Shown: one piece after another, positions 52,786 to 62,200 of the stretch
How the letters are laid out: every line of letters begins with the position of its first letter
Numbering within the stretch: the stretch's first letter is position 1
Assembly: GCF_903645315.1 (NCBI RefSeq)
Contig: NZ_CAHJXL010000001.1
Location: 124,001 to 188,000 of the forward strand
Direction of reading: 5' to 3'
Source of the DNA: Victivallis sp. Marseille-Q1083
GTDB lineage: Bacteria > Verrucomicrobiota > Lentisphaeria > Victivallales > Victivallaceae
DNA length: 64,000 nucleotides
The notes under the pieces: generated by a model
What the model was told of the DNA's origin: nothing
Seen by the model: the letters and a program-made list of their open reading frames with translations, nothing else
Databases searched by the model: none
Made by a program: the position numbers and the translations under genes

Positions 52786-53024
52786 ATAGACGCCCGGCCC
52801 AAAAGGCCGCAGGGGAAAAATTGTTTCCGCCGAAACGGAAAACAAGGCAGGAGGGCAAAAAAAACTGTAATACCGCCTCTGGCAAATGGGGCATTACCGT
52901 CCCGCGCTCCCGATCGCGAAAATTCCGGGGGGATCGAAAATCGGAAAAAACACCGCAACCGGGATTGCTTTTTAAACATTATAATGTTATAATGTATCAA
53001 ATCAACAATTCGAAGGTGGAAACG
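52786..53024. other. divergent control region of the deoC operon
   Basis: About 240 bp upstream of deoC. It holds the amidohydrolase leader edge, the deoC promoter and a perfect palindrome overlapping the promoter. An open frame starting at 52821 merely extends deoC through this region and is not supported: it lacks a ribosome site and family similarity. Confidence 0.55.
52965..52993 (+). promoter_or_regulatory. promoter of the deoC/glycyl-radical operon with overlapping operator
   Basis: TTGCTT (52965-52970), a 17-bp spacer, TATAAT (52988-52993). A perfect 14-bp palindrome, AACATTATAATGTT (52975-52988), fills the end of the spacer, and a second ATAATGT half-site follows at 52989-52995. The palindrome abuts the -10, as expected for a repressor site; the GntR protein encoded at the end of the operon is the natural candidate. 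Confidence 0.6.
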
Positions 53025-53699
53025 ATGGATTTACCGAATTTGCCGAAACTGATCGATCTGAGCTGTGTGAAAACCGACATCGTCATGGAAGATCTGCGCG
53101 CAATGGTGGCCCTGGCGAAAAAACACCGCTTCATCTGCTGTTTCGCCATGCCTTGCTACACCGCCTGGCTGATCGAGCAATTGAAGGACGATCAGGACAT
53201 CCAAGTCGGCGGAGCGGTCGGCTTTCCGTCCGGCGCCGACCTGACTGAAGCGAAAGTGCTGACGGCGGAACGTTTCGTCGCCGCCGGCTGCGGAGAACTG
53301 GACATGGTAATCAACGTCGGCGCACTGAAAAACCGGGATTATGCGATGGTGAGCCGCGACCTTGAGCAGGTGAAGGCGGCGGCCGGCGAACGCACCTTGA
53401 AGGTTATCCTCGAAGTGGCCTGCCTGACCGATGACGAAATCCGCAAAGGCAGTGAACTGGCCGTCCGGGCCGGCGCCGCCTACGTCAAAACCGGGACCGG
53501 CTGGGCCAAACAGCCGACCACGGTCGAACACATCGAACTGATCCGCGATACGATCGGCGACGACGCCAAAATCAAAGCCGCCGGCGGCATCCGGACGCTC
53601 CGGGATATCGAACGGATGGTCGCGGCCGGCTGTTCCCGTTTCGGAATCGGCATCAAATCGGCCAGAAATATTTTAAAGGAAGCTGGCCTGGAAGCATGA
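53025..53699 (+). CDS. deoC: deoxyribose-phosphate aldolase-family protein DeoC
   Basis: 224 residues from the ATG at 53025, with AAGGTGG 5 nt upstream. Class I aldolase residues are intact: Asp93 (ELDMVINVGALK), the Schiff-base Lys155 (AAYVKTGTGWA) and Lys184 (IKAAGGIRT). The start IDLSCVKTDIVMEDL and VGFPSGADLTEAKV fit the DeoC family. The normal reaction cleaves 2-deoxyribose-5-phosphate to glyceraldehyde-3-phosphate and acetaldehyde. The C-terminus (RFGIGIKSARNIL) departs from the usual RIGTSSG-type phosphate loop, so a different but related substrate is possible. First gene of the operon; its stop overlaps the kinase start by 4 bp. Confidence 0.93.
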   Translation: MDLPNLPKLIDLSCVKTDIVMEDLRAMVALAKKHRFICCFAMPCYTAWLIEQLKDDQDIQVGGAVGFPSGADLTEAKVLTAERFVAAGCGELDMVINVGALKNRDYAMVSRDLEQVKAAAGERTLKVILEVACLTDDEIRKGSELAVRAGAAYVKTGTGWAKQPTTVEHIELIRDTIGDDAKIKAAGGIRTLRDIERMVAAGCSRFGIGIKSARNILKEAGLEA

Positions 53700-55207
53700 A
53701 AAAAGCATTGACTTTCGATCTGGGCACCGGCAGTTTGAAGGCTTCGCTGTTCGATGAAAACGCCAACAATCTGGGTGAAACGGTGGTCGCCTATCCGACG
53801 TTCTGCAGCGCCGACGGCATTCGCCGGGAACAGAATCCGGAGACGTGGTGGCATGGGGTGCGCCAGGCAGTGCAAACGCTGTTGAAGGGACGGAACGACC
53901 TGGCGGAAATCGCCGGGATCGGCGTTTCGGGACACAGCCTCGGCGTCGTCGCGGTCGACGCCGACGGCAATCTGCTGAGCGACCGGACGCCGATCTGGTC
54001 GGATGCCAGGGCGACGGCCGAGGCCGAAGCCTTTTTTCAAACGGTGAACCGCCGCGCCTGGTATTACGATACCGGCTGCGGCTTTCCGCCGGAACTTTAT
54101 TCAATCTTCAAAATCGCCTGGTACCGCCGGCACCGGCCGGAATTATACGCCCGAACCCGTTACTTCCTCGGGACCAAGGATTACATCAACTTCAAACTGA
54201 CCGGCCGCATCGCCACCGATTTCTCCTACGCCTCCGGCAGCGGCCTGTACAGCCTGACTGACCGGCAATATGTGGAACGCTACAGCCTGGCGGCCGGCAT
54301 CGATCCGGCCAAACTGCCGGAACTGCGGCCTGCCGCCGCAAAGCTCGCCGACCTGAAACCGGAACTGGCGGCAGCCTGGGGACTGCCCGCCGCCGCCATC
54401 GTGGTTACCGGCGGCGTCGACAACGCCTGCATGGCGCTGGGAGCCGGTTGCTTCGAACCGAACGACGCCTATCTCTCGCTTGGCTCGTCAGCCTGGGTGG
54501 CCGCCTGCGCGGAACAGCCGACGCTGGATTACGACCGGCGGATCTATACCTTCCAGCACTGCGTCGACGGGATGTATCTGCCGGCCTCCGGCATCTTTTC
54601 GGCCGGCACTTCGCTGGAGTGGGCACTCGACAATTTGTTTTCGGAACTGCGCGCTCAGGACAGTCCGCTGGCGGCATTCGACCGGCTGGGCGCCCGCGCG
54701 CCGCCCCGCGCCCACGGCGTGCTTTTCTGCCCGGTGCTGGCCGGCGGTTCCGGTTCCGATGTCGCCACCGACCTGAAAGGCGGTTTCGCCAATCTTTCGC
54801 TGGGCATCGGCCGAGCGGAGCTGGCCCGCGCCGTGCTGGAGGGCATCGCCTGCGATTTGGAATTGTCGTTGCAGTTCCTGCAATCCAAGCTTCCGCTTTC
54901 CGCTCAATTGCCGGCGGTCGGCGGCGGCGCCAAAAGCGATTTATGGCTTGACATCTATGCCAATGTACTGGAAAAAGACATCCTGCGCTCCCGGATTTCC
55001 CGGGATGCGGTTTCACTCGGCGCCGCCGCGCTGGTCTTCCGGGCCGGCGGTCTCTGGCAAACCTATGACAAAATCAAAGCACTGCACCGTCAAACCGCGC
55101 CGATCCGCTGTCAATTGCCAAAGGCGACGGCCTATCGGGCGGTCAAGCAAAAATTTCACCAATTCTGCCGCCAGTTGGCGGCGCTGAATCGGCAAGGAGA
55201 GGAATGA
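53696..55207 (+). CDS. FGGY-family carbohydrate kinase
   Basis: 503 residues, starting within the deoC stop (ATGA). The actin-like kinase fold has the N-terminal phosphate-1 loop FDLGTGSLKASLFD, ISGH-type strand GIGVSGHSLG, PIWSDARA, the LGTKDYINFKLTG segment common to xylulokinase-like enzymes, and the catalytic-base motif TGGVDNACMALGAG with Asp242. The C-terminal ATP-site glycine motif is AVGGGAKSDLW. It phosphorylates a sugar or sugar alcohol with ATP. The specificity cannot be read; the neighbouring DeoC suggests a product cleavable by a deoxysugar-phosphate aldolase. It overlaps the next gene by 4 bp. Confidence 0.92.
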   Translation: MKKALTFDLGTGSLKASLFDENANNLGETVVAYPTFCSADGIRREQNPETWWHGVRQAVQTLLKGRNDLAEIAGIGVSGHSLGVVAVDADGNLLSDRTPIWSDARATAEAEAFFQTVNRRAWYYDTGCGFPPELYSIFKIAWYRRHRPELYARTRYFLGTKDYINFKLTGRIATDFSYASGSGLYSLTDRQYVERYSLAAGIDPAKLPELRPAAAKLADLKPELAAAWGLPAAAIVVTGGVDNACMALGAGCFEPNDAYLSLGSSAWVAACAEQPTLDYDRRIYTFQHCVDGMYLPASGIFSAGTSLEWALDNLFSELRAQDSPLAAFDRLGARAPPRAHGVLFCPVLAGGSGSDVATDLKGGFANLSLGIGRAELARAVLEGIACDLELSLQFLQSKLPLSAQLPAVGGGAKSDLWLDIYANVLEKDILRSRISRDAVSLGAAALVFRAGGLWQTYDKIKALHRQTAPIRCQLPKATAYRAVKQKFHQFCRQLAALNRQGEE

Positions 55208-56388
55208 TGGAGAATTTCGAATATTACAATCCGGTCAAAGTCGTTTTCGGCGCCGGAACTGTCCGGCAAATCGGTCAACATGCGGCGCTGTACGGAAAAA
55301 AAGCGCTGATCGCCACCTATCAAGATTGTTCTTTCTTTGCCGAAATCCTGGAAACGATCCATCGCGACCTCGCCGCAAACGGTGTAGCGTCGATCGATTA
55401 CCCGAACATCACCGCCAATCCGCTGCTGTCCCAGGCGGAACAAGGGGTGGCCGTCTGCCGGGCCGATAAGATCGACGTCATCATCGCGCTGGGCGGCGGC
55501 AGCGTCATGGATTGTGCGAAAATCATCGCCGCCGGCGTCAAATACCCGCATCCGCTGGAAAAAATGATCATGTTTTCCCACAGTTGCCCGAAGACGATCC
55601 CGCCCCGGCAGGCGTTGCCGACGGTGATGGTCCCGACCTTGCCGGGCACCGGCAGCGAGATGAATCCGACGGCGGTGATCACCGATGAGGCCACCGGCCG
55701 GAAATCCTACGTGTGGGAACCGTCCTGCCTCTATGCCAAAACGGCGTTGCTCGATCCCGATTTGACCGTCTCGCTGCCGCCGTACCAGACCGCCTGCGGC
55801 GCGTTCGACATCGTCGCCCACGTGCTGGAAGCCTATCTGAACGGCGATCCGGCCGTCAACCTTGAGCTGCAGGAGCGGATGCAGGAAGGCGTCGTCAAGG
55901 CGGTCCTGGCCGTCCTGCCGCAGGTATGGAGCAATCCCGGCGATGTCCAGGCCCGCGGCGTGATGATGTGGGCCGCCAGCATCGCGCTGAACGGCTGGCT
56001 GACCTCCGGCACTTTCACCTTCACGCCGATGCACCAGATGGGTCATGTCCTGAGCGCCCGTTACCATGCCGCGCACGGCGCGACGCTGGCTTGCATGATG
56101 CCGGCCTGGTTCCGTTATTTCGCCGGCCGGCCGGACAACGGCAAATATATCCAGATGGCCGAACGCCTGTTCGGCGCCTCCCTGCCGGAAGCGGCGGATC
56201 GGCTGGAAAAACGGATGCGGCAATACGGCATCCAAACCAGACTCTCCCAATTCGGCGTTCAGCCGGCGGAACTCGATGCTCTCACCGACATCGTCGTCGA
56301 AGTCAGTTTCGGACCGGATCATCGGTTGTCCGGTCACCCGCCAATGACCCGGCAGGACATCCGGGCCATCTATGAGCTGGCCCTGTAA
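55204..56388 (+). CDS. iron-containing alcohol dehydrogenase (YqhD-like group III)
   Basis: 394 residues. A Rossmann-like N-terminal domain has the GGGSVMDCAK nucleotide motif (residues 97-106). The metal ligands are in the canonical spacing: Asp202 and His206 (GAFDIVAHVLE), His277 (TPMHQMGH) and His291 (ARYHAAHG). TLPGTGSEMNPTAVI is the family signature. The close spacing resembles YqhD-type broad-specificity aldehyde reductases. In this operon it most likely reduces an aldehyde (for example acetaldehyde, propanal or lactaldehyde) with NAD(P)H. Its start overlaps the kinase stop; the glycyl radical enzyme starts 20 bp downstream. Confidence 0.95.
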   Translation: MMENFEYYNPVKVVFGAGTVRQIGQHAALYGKKALIATYQDCSFFAEILETIHRDLAANGVASIDYPNITANPLLSQAEQGVAVCRADKIDVIIALGGGSVMDCAKIIAAGVKYPHPLEKMIMFSHSCPKTIPPRQALPTVMVPTLPGTGSEMNPTAVITDEATGRKSYVWEPSCLYAKTALLDPDLTVSLPPYQTACGAFDIVAHVLEAYLNGDPAVNLELQERMQEGVVKAVLAVLPQVWSNPGDVQARGVMMWAASIALNGWLTSGTFTFTPMHQMGHVLSARYHAAHGATLACMMPAWFRYFAGRPDNGKYIQMAERLFGASLPEAADRLEKRMRQYGIQTRLSQFGVQPAELDALTDIVVEVSFGPDHRLSGHPPMTRQDIRAIYELAL

Positions 56389-56408
56389 AAACGAAGGAAT
56401 CGACCATC

Positions 56409-58439
56409 ATGCCCGAACCGTCATTTCAACAAATCCTGGACGGCACCTTGCAGGCCATCCGCGCACTGCCGACCATCGTTCCGGCGGCCGGCCGCCTTGC
56501 CGGCTTTCGCAATTTCCAATCGCCGGCAGCCCAACTGCTGAACCGTTACGACAACTTCCATTACTCCATGGGCGATGCTTTCTACCGTTACGGCGTCAGC
56601 GGCATCGCCGCCAAAGCCGCCGGCAATGTTTCACCGGACAAACCGGCCGCCGCCAATGAACTGCTGCGCGGCATCGCCTCGACCTATCGGGAGGTGGCCG
56701 CTTATTTTTCCCGCTATGGCCGGGCGGCAGCGGAAGCGGCGCACCGGGCGCCGGCGGCCGAACAAAGCCGTCTGCAGGCGATCGCCGACAATTTGAACTG
56801 CCTGGCCGCCCGACCGCCGCAATCGTTCGAACAGGCGCTCCAGCTCTTCTATCTGATGTGGAGCATCCGCGGCATGAACCGCTGCAGCTGCATCGGCCGG
56901 CTGGATGTCCGGCTGAAGCCCTTTTACGAGCAGGACAAGCAAGCCGGCCGGATTGATGCCGAAACCGCCTTTGCCCTAATCTGCGAGCTATGGGAGCACC
57001 TGAACGGCTGGGGCAGCGGCGACACGCTGATGAACGTTATGGTCGGCGGCAGCAATCCGGACGGCAGCGACGCATCGAGCGACCTGTCGAAACTGATGCT
57101 GGAAGCCTCGATCGCCGTCGGCAAAACCGAACCGCACCTCAACGTCCGCTGCCACCGGCAAATCCGGCCGGATGTCCTGGAGGCCGCCTGCCGGCTGCAG
57201 TATCTCGGTCACGGGCAGGCGACCATGTACAACGACGACGCCATCCTGCCGGCGATGCGCCGGGCCGGCATTCCGGAGGCCATCGCCGCCGACTACGCCA
57301 ACGACGGCTGCACCGAAATTATCTGGGACGGCCACGGCCGGATCGATTTCAATCACATCGACGCGGTGGCGGCGCTGGAACTGACGTTGTACAATGGCCG
57401 GCCCGCCCCCAACCCCCGCCGGGAAGAGGTCAAGTATTTCCACGCCGCCAATCCGAAAGGCCCGTATACCCCGGAAGTGGTCACCGGTTTTGCCAGCGGC
57501 GATGCCGGGCAATTCACCACTTATGAGGAGTTTTATCAGGCATTTCTCCGGCAATACCGGTTCCAGCTCCACTGCAAACTGGAAGAGTTGCGGGAATACG
57601 ACCGGCAGCGCCGGGCCGGCCAGTGGCACGGCCTGCCGTTTTTGAACGGCACCTATGAAGCCGTATTGACCAGCGGCGTCGATCTGCTGGACGACGGATT
57701 GCCGATGAACAGTTATATGGTGTTCACCGGATCGCTGCCGACCGTGGCGGACGGCCTGGCGGCGCTGAAACGGGTCGTCTATGAACAAAAACATTACACC
57801 ATCGCCCAACTCAAAGCCGCCCTGGAAGCCGATTTCGACGGCGCCGAAACCATGCGCCGGGAGCTGCTGGCGGCGCCGAAATTCGGCAATGACCTCGATG
57901 AAGTCGACTGCATCGCCGCCGGGCTGGTAAAGACGATTTGCGACGATTTCGATTCCTACCGACGCGATACCGGCTTTACCGTGTTTCCGGCGTTGATCGG
58001 CTGGCGTTTCGTCGAAGAGGCTTACGGAATCGGCGCCACGCCGGACGGCCGCAAATACAAAGAACCGATCGCCGAACATTACTGCGCCACTCCCGGACGG
58101 CTTCAAAAAGGCGTCACCGCCCTGATCAACTCGATCGCCAAGGCGCCGCTGGCGCGGGCGATCGGCGTGGCGGCCACCCATATTTCACTGCCGCGCAACT
58201 TCGCCGCCGGTCCGGAGGAAGGAGTCGCATTGCTGAAGTCGCTCAATGAGAGCTGCTTCCGGAAAGGGCTGACGCAATTCAACATCGCCATCTACGACAC
58301 CGAACAACTCCGAGACGCCCAGCGCCATCCGGAGCGCCACCGGGACCTGATCGTCCGCGTCTGGGGCTTCAGCGCCAAATTCGTCGAACTCAGCGAAGAG
58401 ATGCAGCAACATATCATCCAGCGCGTGATGCCGCGCTAA
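56409..58439 (+). CDS. short glycyl radical enzyme (pyruvate formate-lyase/diol dehydratase superfamily)
   Basis: 676 residues, well below the 780-850 usual for the family. The PFL-type core is recognisable: CIGRLDVRLKPFYEQD, GGSNPDGSDASSDLSKLM, GHGQATMYNDDAILPAM. The thiyl-radical site is Cys301 with Glu303 in NDGCTEIIWDG. The GCxE pattern matches dehydratase/lyase subtypes (GCVE) and not the CC of pyruvate formate-lyase. The C-terminal glycyl-radical loop VRVWGFSAKF places the radical Gly653 24 residues from the end. The extra N-terminal region of the classical enzymes is missing. It must be oxygen-sensitive and needs a radical-SAM activase, which is not in the window. Probable role: dehydration of a polyol or sugar in the same operon as deoC, kinase and aldehyde reductase. 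Confidence 0.9.
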   Translation: MPEPSFQQILDGTLQAIRALPTIVPAAGRLAGFRNFQSPAAQLLNRYDNFHYSMGDAFYRYGVSGIAAKAAGNVSPDKPAAANELLRGIASTYREVAAYFSRYGRAAAEAAHRAPAAEQSRLQAIADNLNCLAARPPQSFEQALQLFYLMWSIRGMNRCSCIGRLDVRLKPFYEQDKQAGRIDAETAFALICELWEHLNGWGSGDTLMNVMVGGSNPDGSDASSDLSKLMLEASIAVGKTEPHLNVRCHRQIRPDVLEAACRLQYLGHGQATMYNDDAILPAMRRAGIPEAIAADYANDGCTEIIWDGHGRIDFNHIDAVAALELTLYNGRPAPNPRREEVKYFHAANPKGPYTPEVVTGFASGDAGQFTTYEEFYQAFLRQYRFQLHCKLEELREYDRQRRAGQWHGLPFLNGTYEAVLTSGVDLLDDGLPMNSYMVFTGSLPTVADGLAALKRVVYEQKHYTIAQLKAALEADFDGAETMRRELLAAPKFGNDLDEVDCIAAGLVKTICDDFDSYRRDTGFTVFPALIGWRFVEEAYGIGATPDGRKYKEPIAEHYCATPGRLQKGVTALINSIAKAPLARAIGVAATHISLPRNFAAGPEEGVALLKSLNESCFRKGLTQFNIAIYDTEQLRDAQRHPERHRDLIVRVWGFSAKFVELSEEMQQHIIQRVMPR

Positions 58440-58462
58440 AGTCACCAAAAGGAATCGAACGA

Positions 58463-59173
58463 ATGTCAACCAATTATTTGTTTGTCTACAATACATTGAA
58501 AGAAAAAATCACCAACGGCGATTACCCGATCCAGTCGCTGCTGCCCGCCGAACCGGTGCTGGAAAAGATGTTCCATGTCAGCCGGATCACCATCCGCAAG
58601 GCGGTGGAGTTGCTCGCCGCCGACGGCCTGGTCCAGAAGCAGCGGGGCGTCGGTACGATCGTCTTAAATTACAAGGTCACCCAGAATCTCAATTATATCA
58701 CGTCGCTGACCGAAACTTTGACGAAAAACGGCTATGAAGTGACCATCCCGGCCATGTCGATCGCCGTCGTCAAGGCCGACGCCGCTCTCGCCGGCATCTT
58801 CAATGCCAAAGCCGGAACCGAACTGGCCAGGATCCGCCGCACGGTACTGGCCTCCGGCACGCCGCTCGGGCTGCTGGAAAACTACCTGCCATACGAACTG
58901 GTCGCGGGAATCGAACAATATGAAAACCGCTTCGTTTCGCTGTACCGGCTGCTGGAAGAGAAGTATTATATCACCCTCGAAATGGCCCAGGACCGCATTT
59001 TCGCCAAAAACGCCGACGCCGCCGAAGCGGCCCGGCTCGATATTCCGGAAGGCTTCGCGCTGGTCTGCGTCAAACGGAAATGTCTGCGCTATGGCCAATG
59101 CGTCTGCTACGATCTGCTGTCGCTGCGCCACGACATGTACGGCTTCGACATTACCCTCTACGGCCGGAGATGA
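58463..59173 (+). CDS. GntR/HutC-family transcriptional regulator
   Basis: 236 residues; AAAGGAATCG lies before the ATG. The N-terminal winged helix has YPIQSLLPAEPVLEKMFHVSRITIRKAVELL and the DGLVQKQRGVGTIV wing. The C-terminal UTRA-type effector domain starts near residue 85 (YITSLTETLTKNGYEV) and ends in CYDLLSLRHDMYGFDI, placing it in the HutC subfamily, which binds small metabolites, often sugar phosphates. Last gene of the operon, 23 bp after the radical enzyme. It is the candidate ligand of the palindrome at 52975-52988, giving negative autoregulation. Confidence 0.92.
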   Translation: MSTNYLFVYNTLKEKITNGDYPIQSLLPAEPVLEKMFHVSRITIRKAVELLAADGLVQKQRGVGTIVLNYKVTQNLNYITSLTETLTKNGYEVTIPAMSIAVVKADAALAGIFNAKAGTELARIRRTVLASGTPLGLLENYLPYELVAGIEQYENRFVSLYRLLEEKYYITLEMAQDRIFAKNADAAEAARLDIPEGFALVCVKRKCLRYGQCVCYDLLSLRHDMYGFDITLYGRR

Positions 59174-59205
59174 CCGGGTATTTCCATCCTCCGGCGGCGC
59201 GCCGC

Positions 59206-62200
59206 TCAGTTGTCCTCCAGCCCGGCAAACAAACTCTTGAGTTTTTCCAGTGAAACCGGTTTGAGCAATATCGCATCGAATTCCGACATATCGAAGTTAT
59301 TCTTCGCTTCAGTATCGGCGGTCACCGCCACCAGCTTCATTTTCCGCCAGGCCGATTCCCGGCGGATCCGCCGCGCCAGTTCGCCGCCGTCCATGCCCGG
59401 CATCCAGAGATCGGTGAGCAGCACATCCGCCACTTCCTGCCGCAACAGCTCCAACGCCTCCTTGCCGGAAACCGCCGAACGCACTTCCATCTTCAATTTC
59501 TTCAGCATCGCCGCCAATACCTTCAAGTTCATCGACACGTCGTCAACAACCAGAACCCGGCGGAACGTTGTACTACGCTCCGGTTCCGGCTCCGATTCCG
59601 GCGAAACCGGCCCCTGAACGTCGATCGCCACCCGGTCGAGACGCAACGAAAAATCACTGCCGCAATTGATCCGGCTTTCCAGCAGGATGACGCCGCCCAT
59701 TTTGCCCGCCAGCCGCTGGGAGATCGCCAGGCCCAGCCCGGTCCCTTCGTAAATACGGCTGTCCCGGGTCGACTCCTGCTGTACAAACGGCTGGAAGATT
59801 TTTTCCTGATATTCCCGGCTGACCCCGATGCCGGTATCCCGCACATGGATCAACAGAGTTCCCCAATCGGCGGCCCGGCGCTGAAATTCGACGACGATAT
59901 CGACGCTGCCGGCTTCGGTAAATTTGACCGCATTGCCGACCAGATTCAACAAAATCTGCCGCAAGCGCAAACTGTCCAGCTCCAGCAGCGGCAAATCCGC
60001 CGGACACTGCAGCGAAAACCGCAGTCCTTTCTGTTCGGTCCGGTGCCGGAAAATCGCATAAATTTCCTGCAGCAGTACCGCCAGGTCAGTCGGCTGCGGC
60101 ACAAGTTCAAGCTGGTCCGCTTCGATCTTCGACAAATCCAGCACGCCGTTGATCAGTTTCAGCAAAGCGCGGCCAGCCAAGTTGATCGACCGCAAATAAT
60201 CCTCCTGCTCCTGCCGCGGGATATCGCCCTCCTGCAGCAATTCACTGAAGCCGATCACCGCGTTCAGCGGCGTTCGCAATTCATGGCTCATCGTCGCCAG
60301 AAAATAACTCTTCGCCCGGTCGGCGTTGCGCGCATCCTGCAGCGCATCGGTCAGTTGACGCTGCACCTCGTTGAAATCGGTGACATCCACCAGCGTATTG
60401 AGCACATTGATCAGCTTGCCGTCCAGAAAGATCGGATAAGCCGACGACAGATAATCGCGTTCCTTGATCCGCAATTTCCGGACATGTTCCCGGTAATCCT
60501 GCAGCGACAGATGGACCGGGCAATTCGACAGATTGTCGTCACCGCAGAGGTAACCGAAACACGGCCGGGCGTAAACCTCCGCTTCCGGCAGGCCGGCAAT
60601 CTTCAATGCGGCGTTGTTGACCCGCTGCAGCCGCATCTCCGGATCGAAAAGCAAAATCGGAATCTTGATCGTATCCAGGATCAGCCGTTTCTCGTATTCG
60701 CTGCGCTCCAGTTTATCGCGATTGCGCTTGCGTTCCAGCACGATTTCGACGATATGGGCCGCCGCCCGGAACAACTGCGCATCCTGGTCGGAAAATTGGT
60801 GTCCCTGCCGTTCATAAGTCAAGCCCAGATGCCCCCAGAGCTTGCCGCCGCGACGGATGCCGACGCAGAATAACGAATAAATCTTTTCCTGCTGAAAATG
60901 ATCCGCCCAACTGCCGGTCTGGCTGATGGACTCCCCCTGCCGCAGATCCGGCACGATGAACAATTCGCCGCGCTGCATGCAGCGGAACCAGTCCTCGTCC
61001 TCCCGGATCGCCGGCCGCGGCAAATAATCGATCATCGACGGGATGCCCGGCTTATGCCATTCGACCACCGGAATCACCCGGTTCTGATCGTAATCGTACT
61101 GAAAGAGGTAGCAACGGTCGGCCGCCATCCGCGCCCCGACCGTGTCGAGCAGGTGCTGCAGGGCGCTGCTGTTGTCGTCATTGAGCACCACCGCCTCCAG
61201 ACTGGTATTCAACAGCCGCTCCTGCTCGGCATAGACTTTCAAATTCTCCATCAGCGTCTGCCGTTCCGCCTCCAAACGCTTTTCTTCGGTGACATCCAGA
61301 CTCAGCACCAGCAGCAATGCCCCGCCGTCCGGTCGCTCCACTTTGGTCAGCAGCGTATGCAGGTCGCAGACTCTGCCGTTCGGAAATTCGTAATGGTCGG
61401 CCACTTTCACGCTGCCGGAACGGCAGACTTCCAAATCATTGCGCCGGAATTGTTCGGCCTTATCCCGATAGCAAACCAGCTCATCCGCCCGCCGACCCAG
61501 CACTTCGGAGGCCGGAATGCCGGACAACTGCTCCGCCGCCCGGTTCCAGATGATGTAGCGGAAATCATTCTGGACATCCTTGGCGGCAATCATCGCCGGC
61601 AGATTGTCCATGATCGCCTGCAAAATGCTGTTGGTCGCCTTCAATTCCGCTTCGGCGGTAATTTCTCTCGACAGATCGATCGCCATGCCCAGCAGCAGAC
61701 GGTCTCCGTTGGCCTTGATCAGCAATTTCTTGACGACCTTGCCGATGCGTTTCACACCCTGCGTATCGACAAAGGTCTCCATCGCATCCAGCACCTTGCC
61801 GCTCCGGACCAACTCCAAATCCTCGGACCGGTACAGCTCGGCCCGTTTCCGGTCCGGCACAATCTCAAAGTCGGTTTTCCCCAGAATCTCCGCCAGCGGC
61901 CGCTGGAAAAGCTGCTCCTGCAGACGGTTGCAGATGACATACCGGAAACCGTTTTCCACTTCCTTGGCGAAAATATAGCACGGCAGGTTGTCCATCACCT
62001 CCTGCAGCAGCATGGCCGCATCAAGACGCTGCAATTCCGCTTCCCTGGCGGCGGTGATGTCCCGGATGATGCCGAAATATTTCACCCGCCCCTGCCCGGC
62101 GATTTCCACCGGCTTCACCATCATTTCGAAAAAGCGGCAATCCTTTCCCGTCTTGACCCGATAGGCAATCTCCAGTGATCGATCTTCCCCCTGCAGCAAC

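Noticed and set aside
52821-53024. N-terminal extension of deoC
   Set aside because: It runs through the promoter and palindrome, has no ribosome site and is absent from the DeoC family pattern.
53025-59173. Bacterial microcompartment locus
   Set aside because: Some glycyl radical diol dehydratases sit in shell operons, but no shell protein genes or encapsulation tails were found here.
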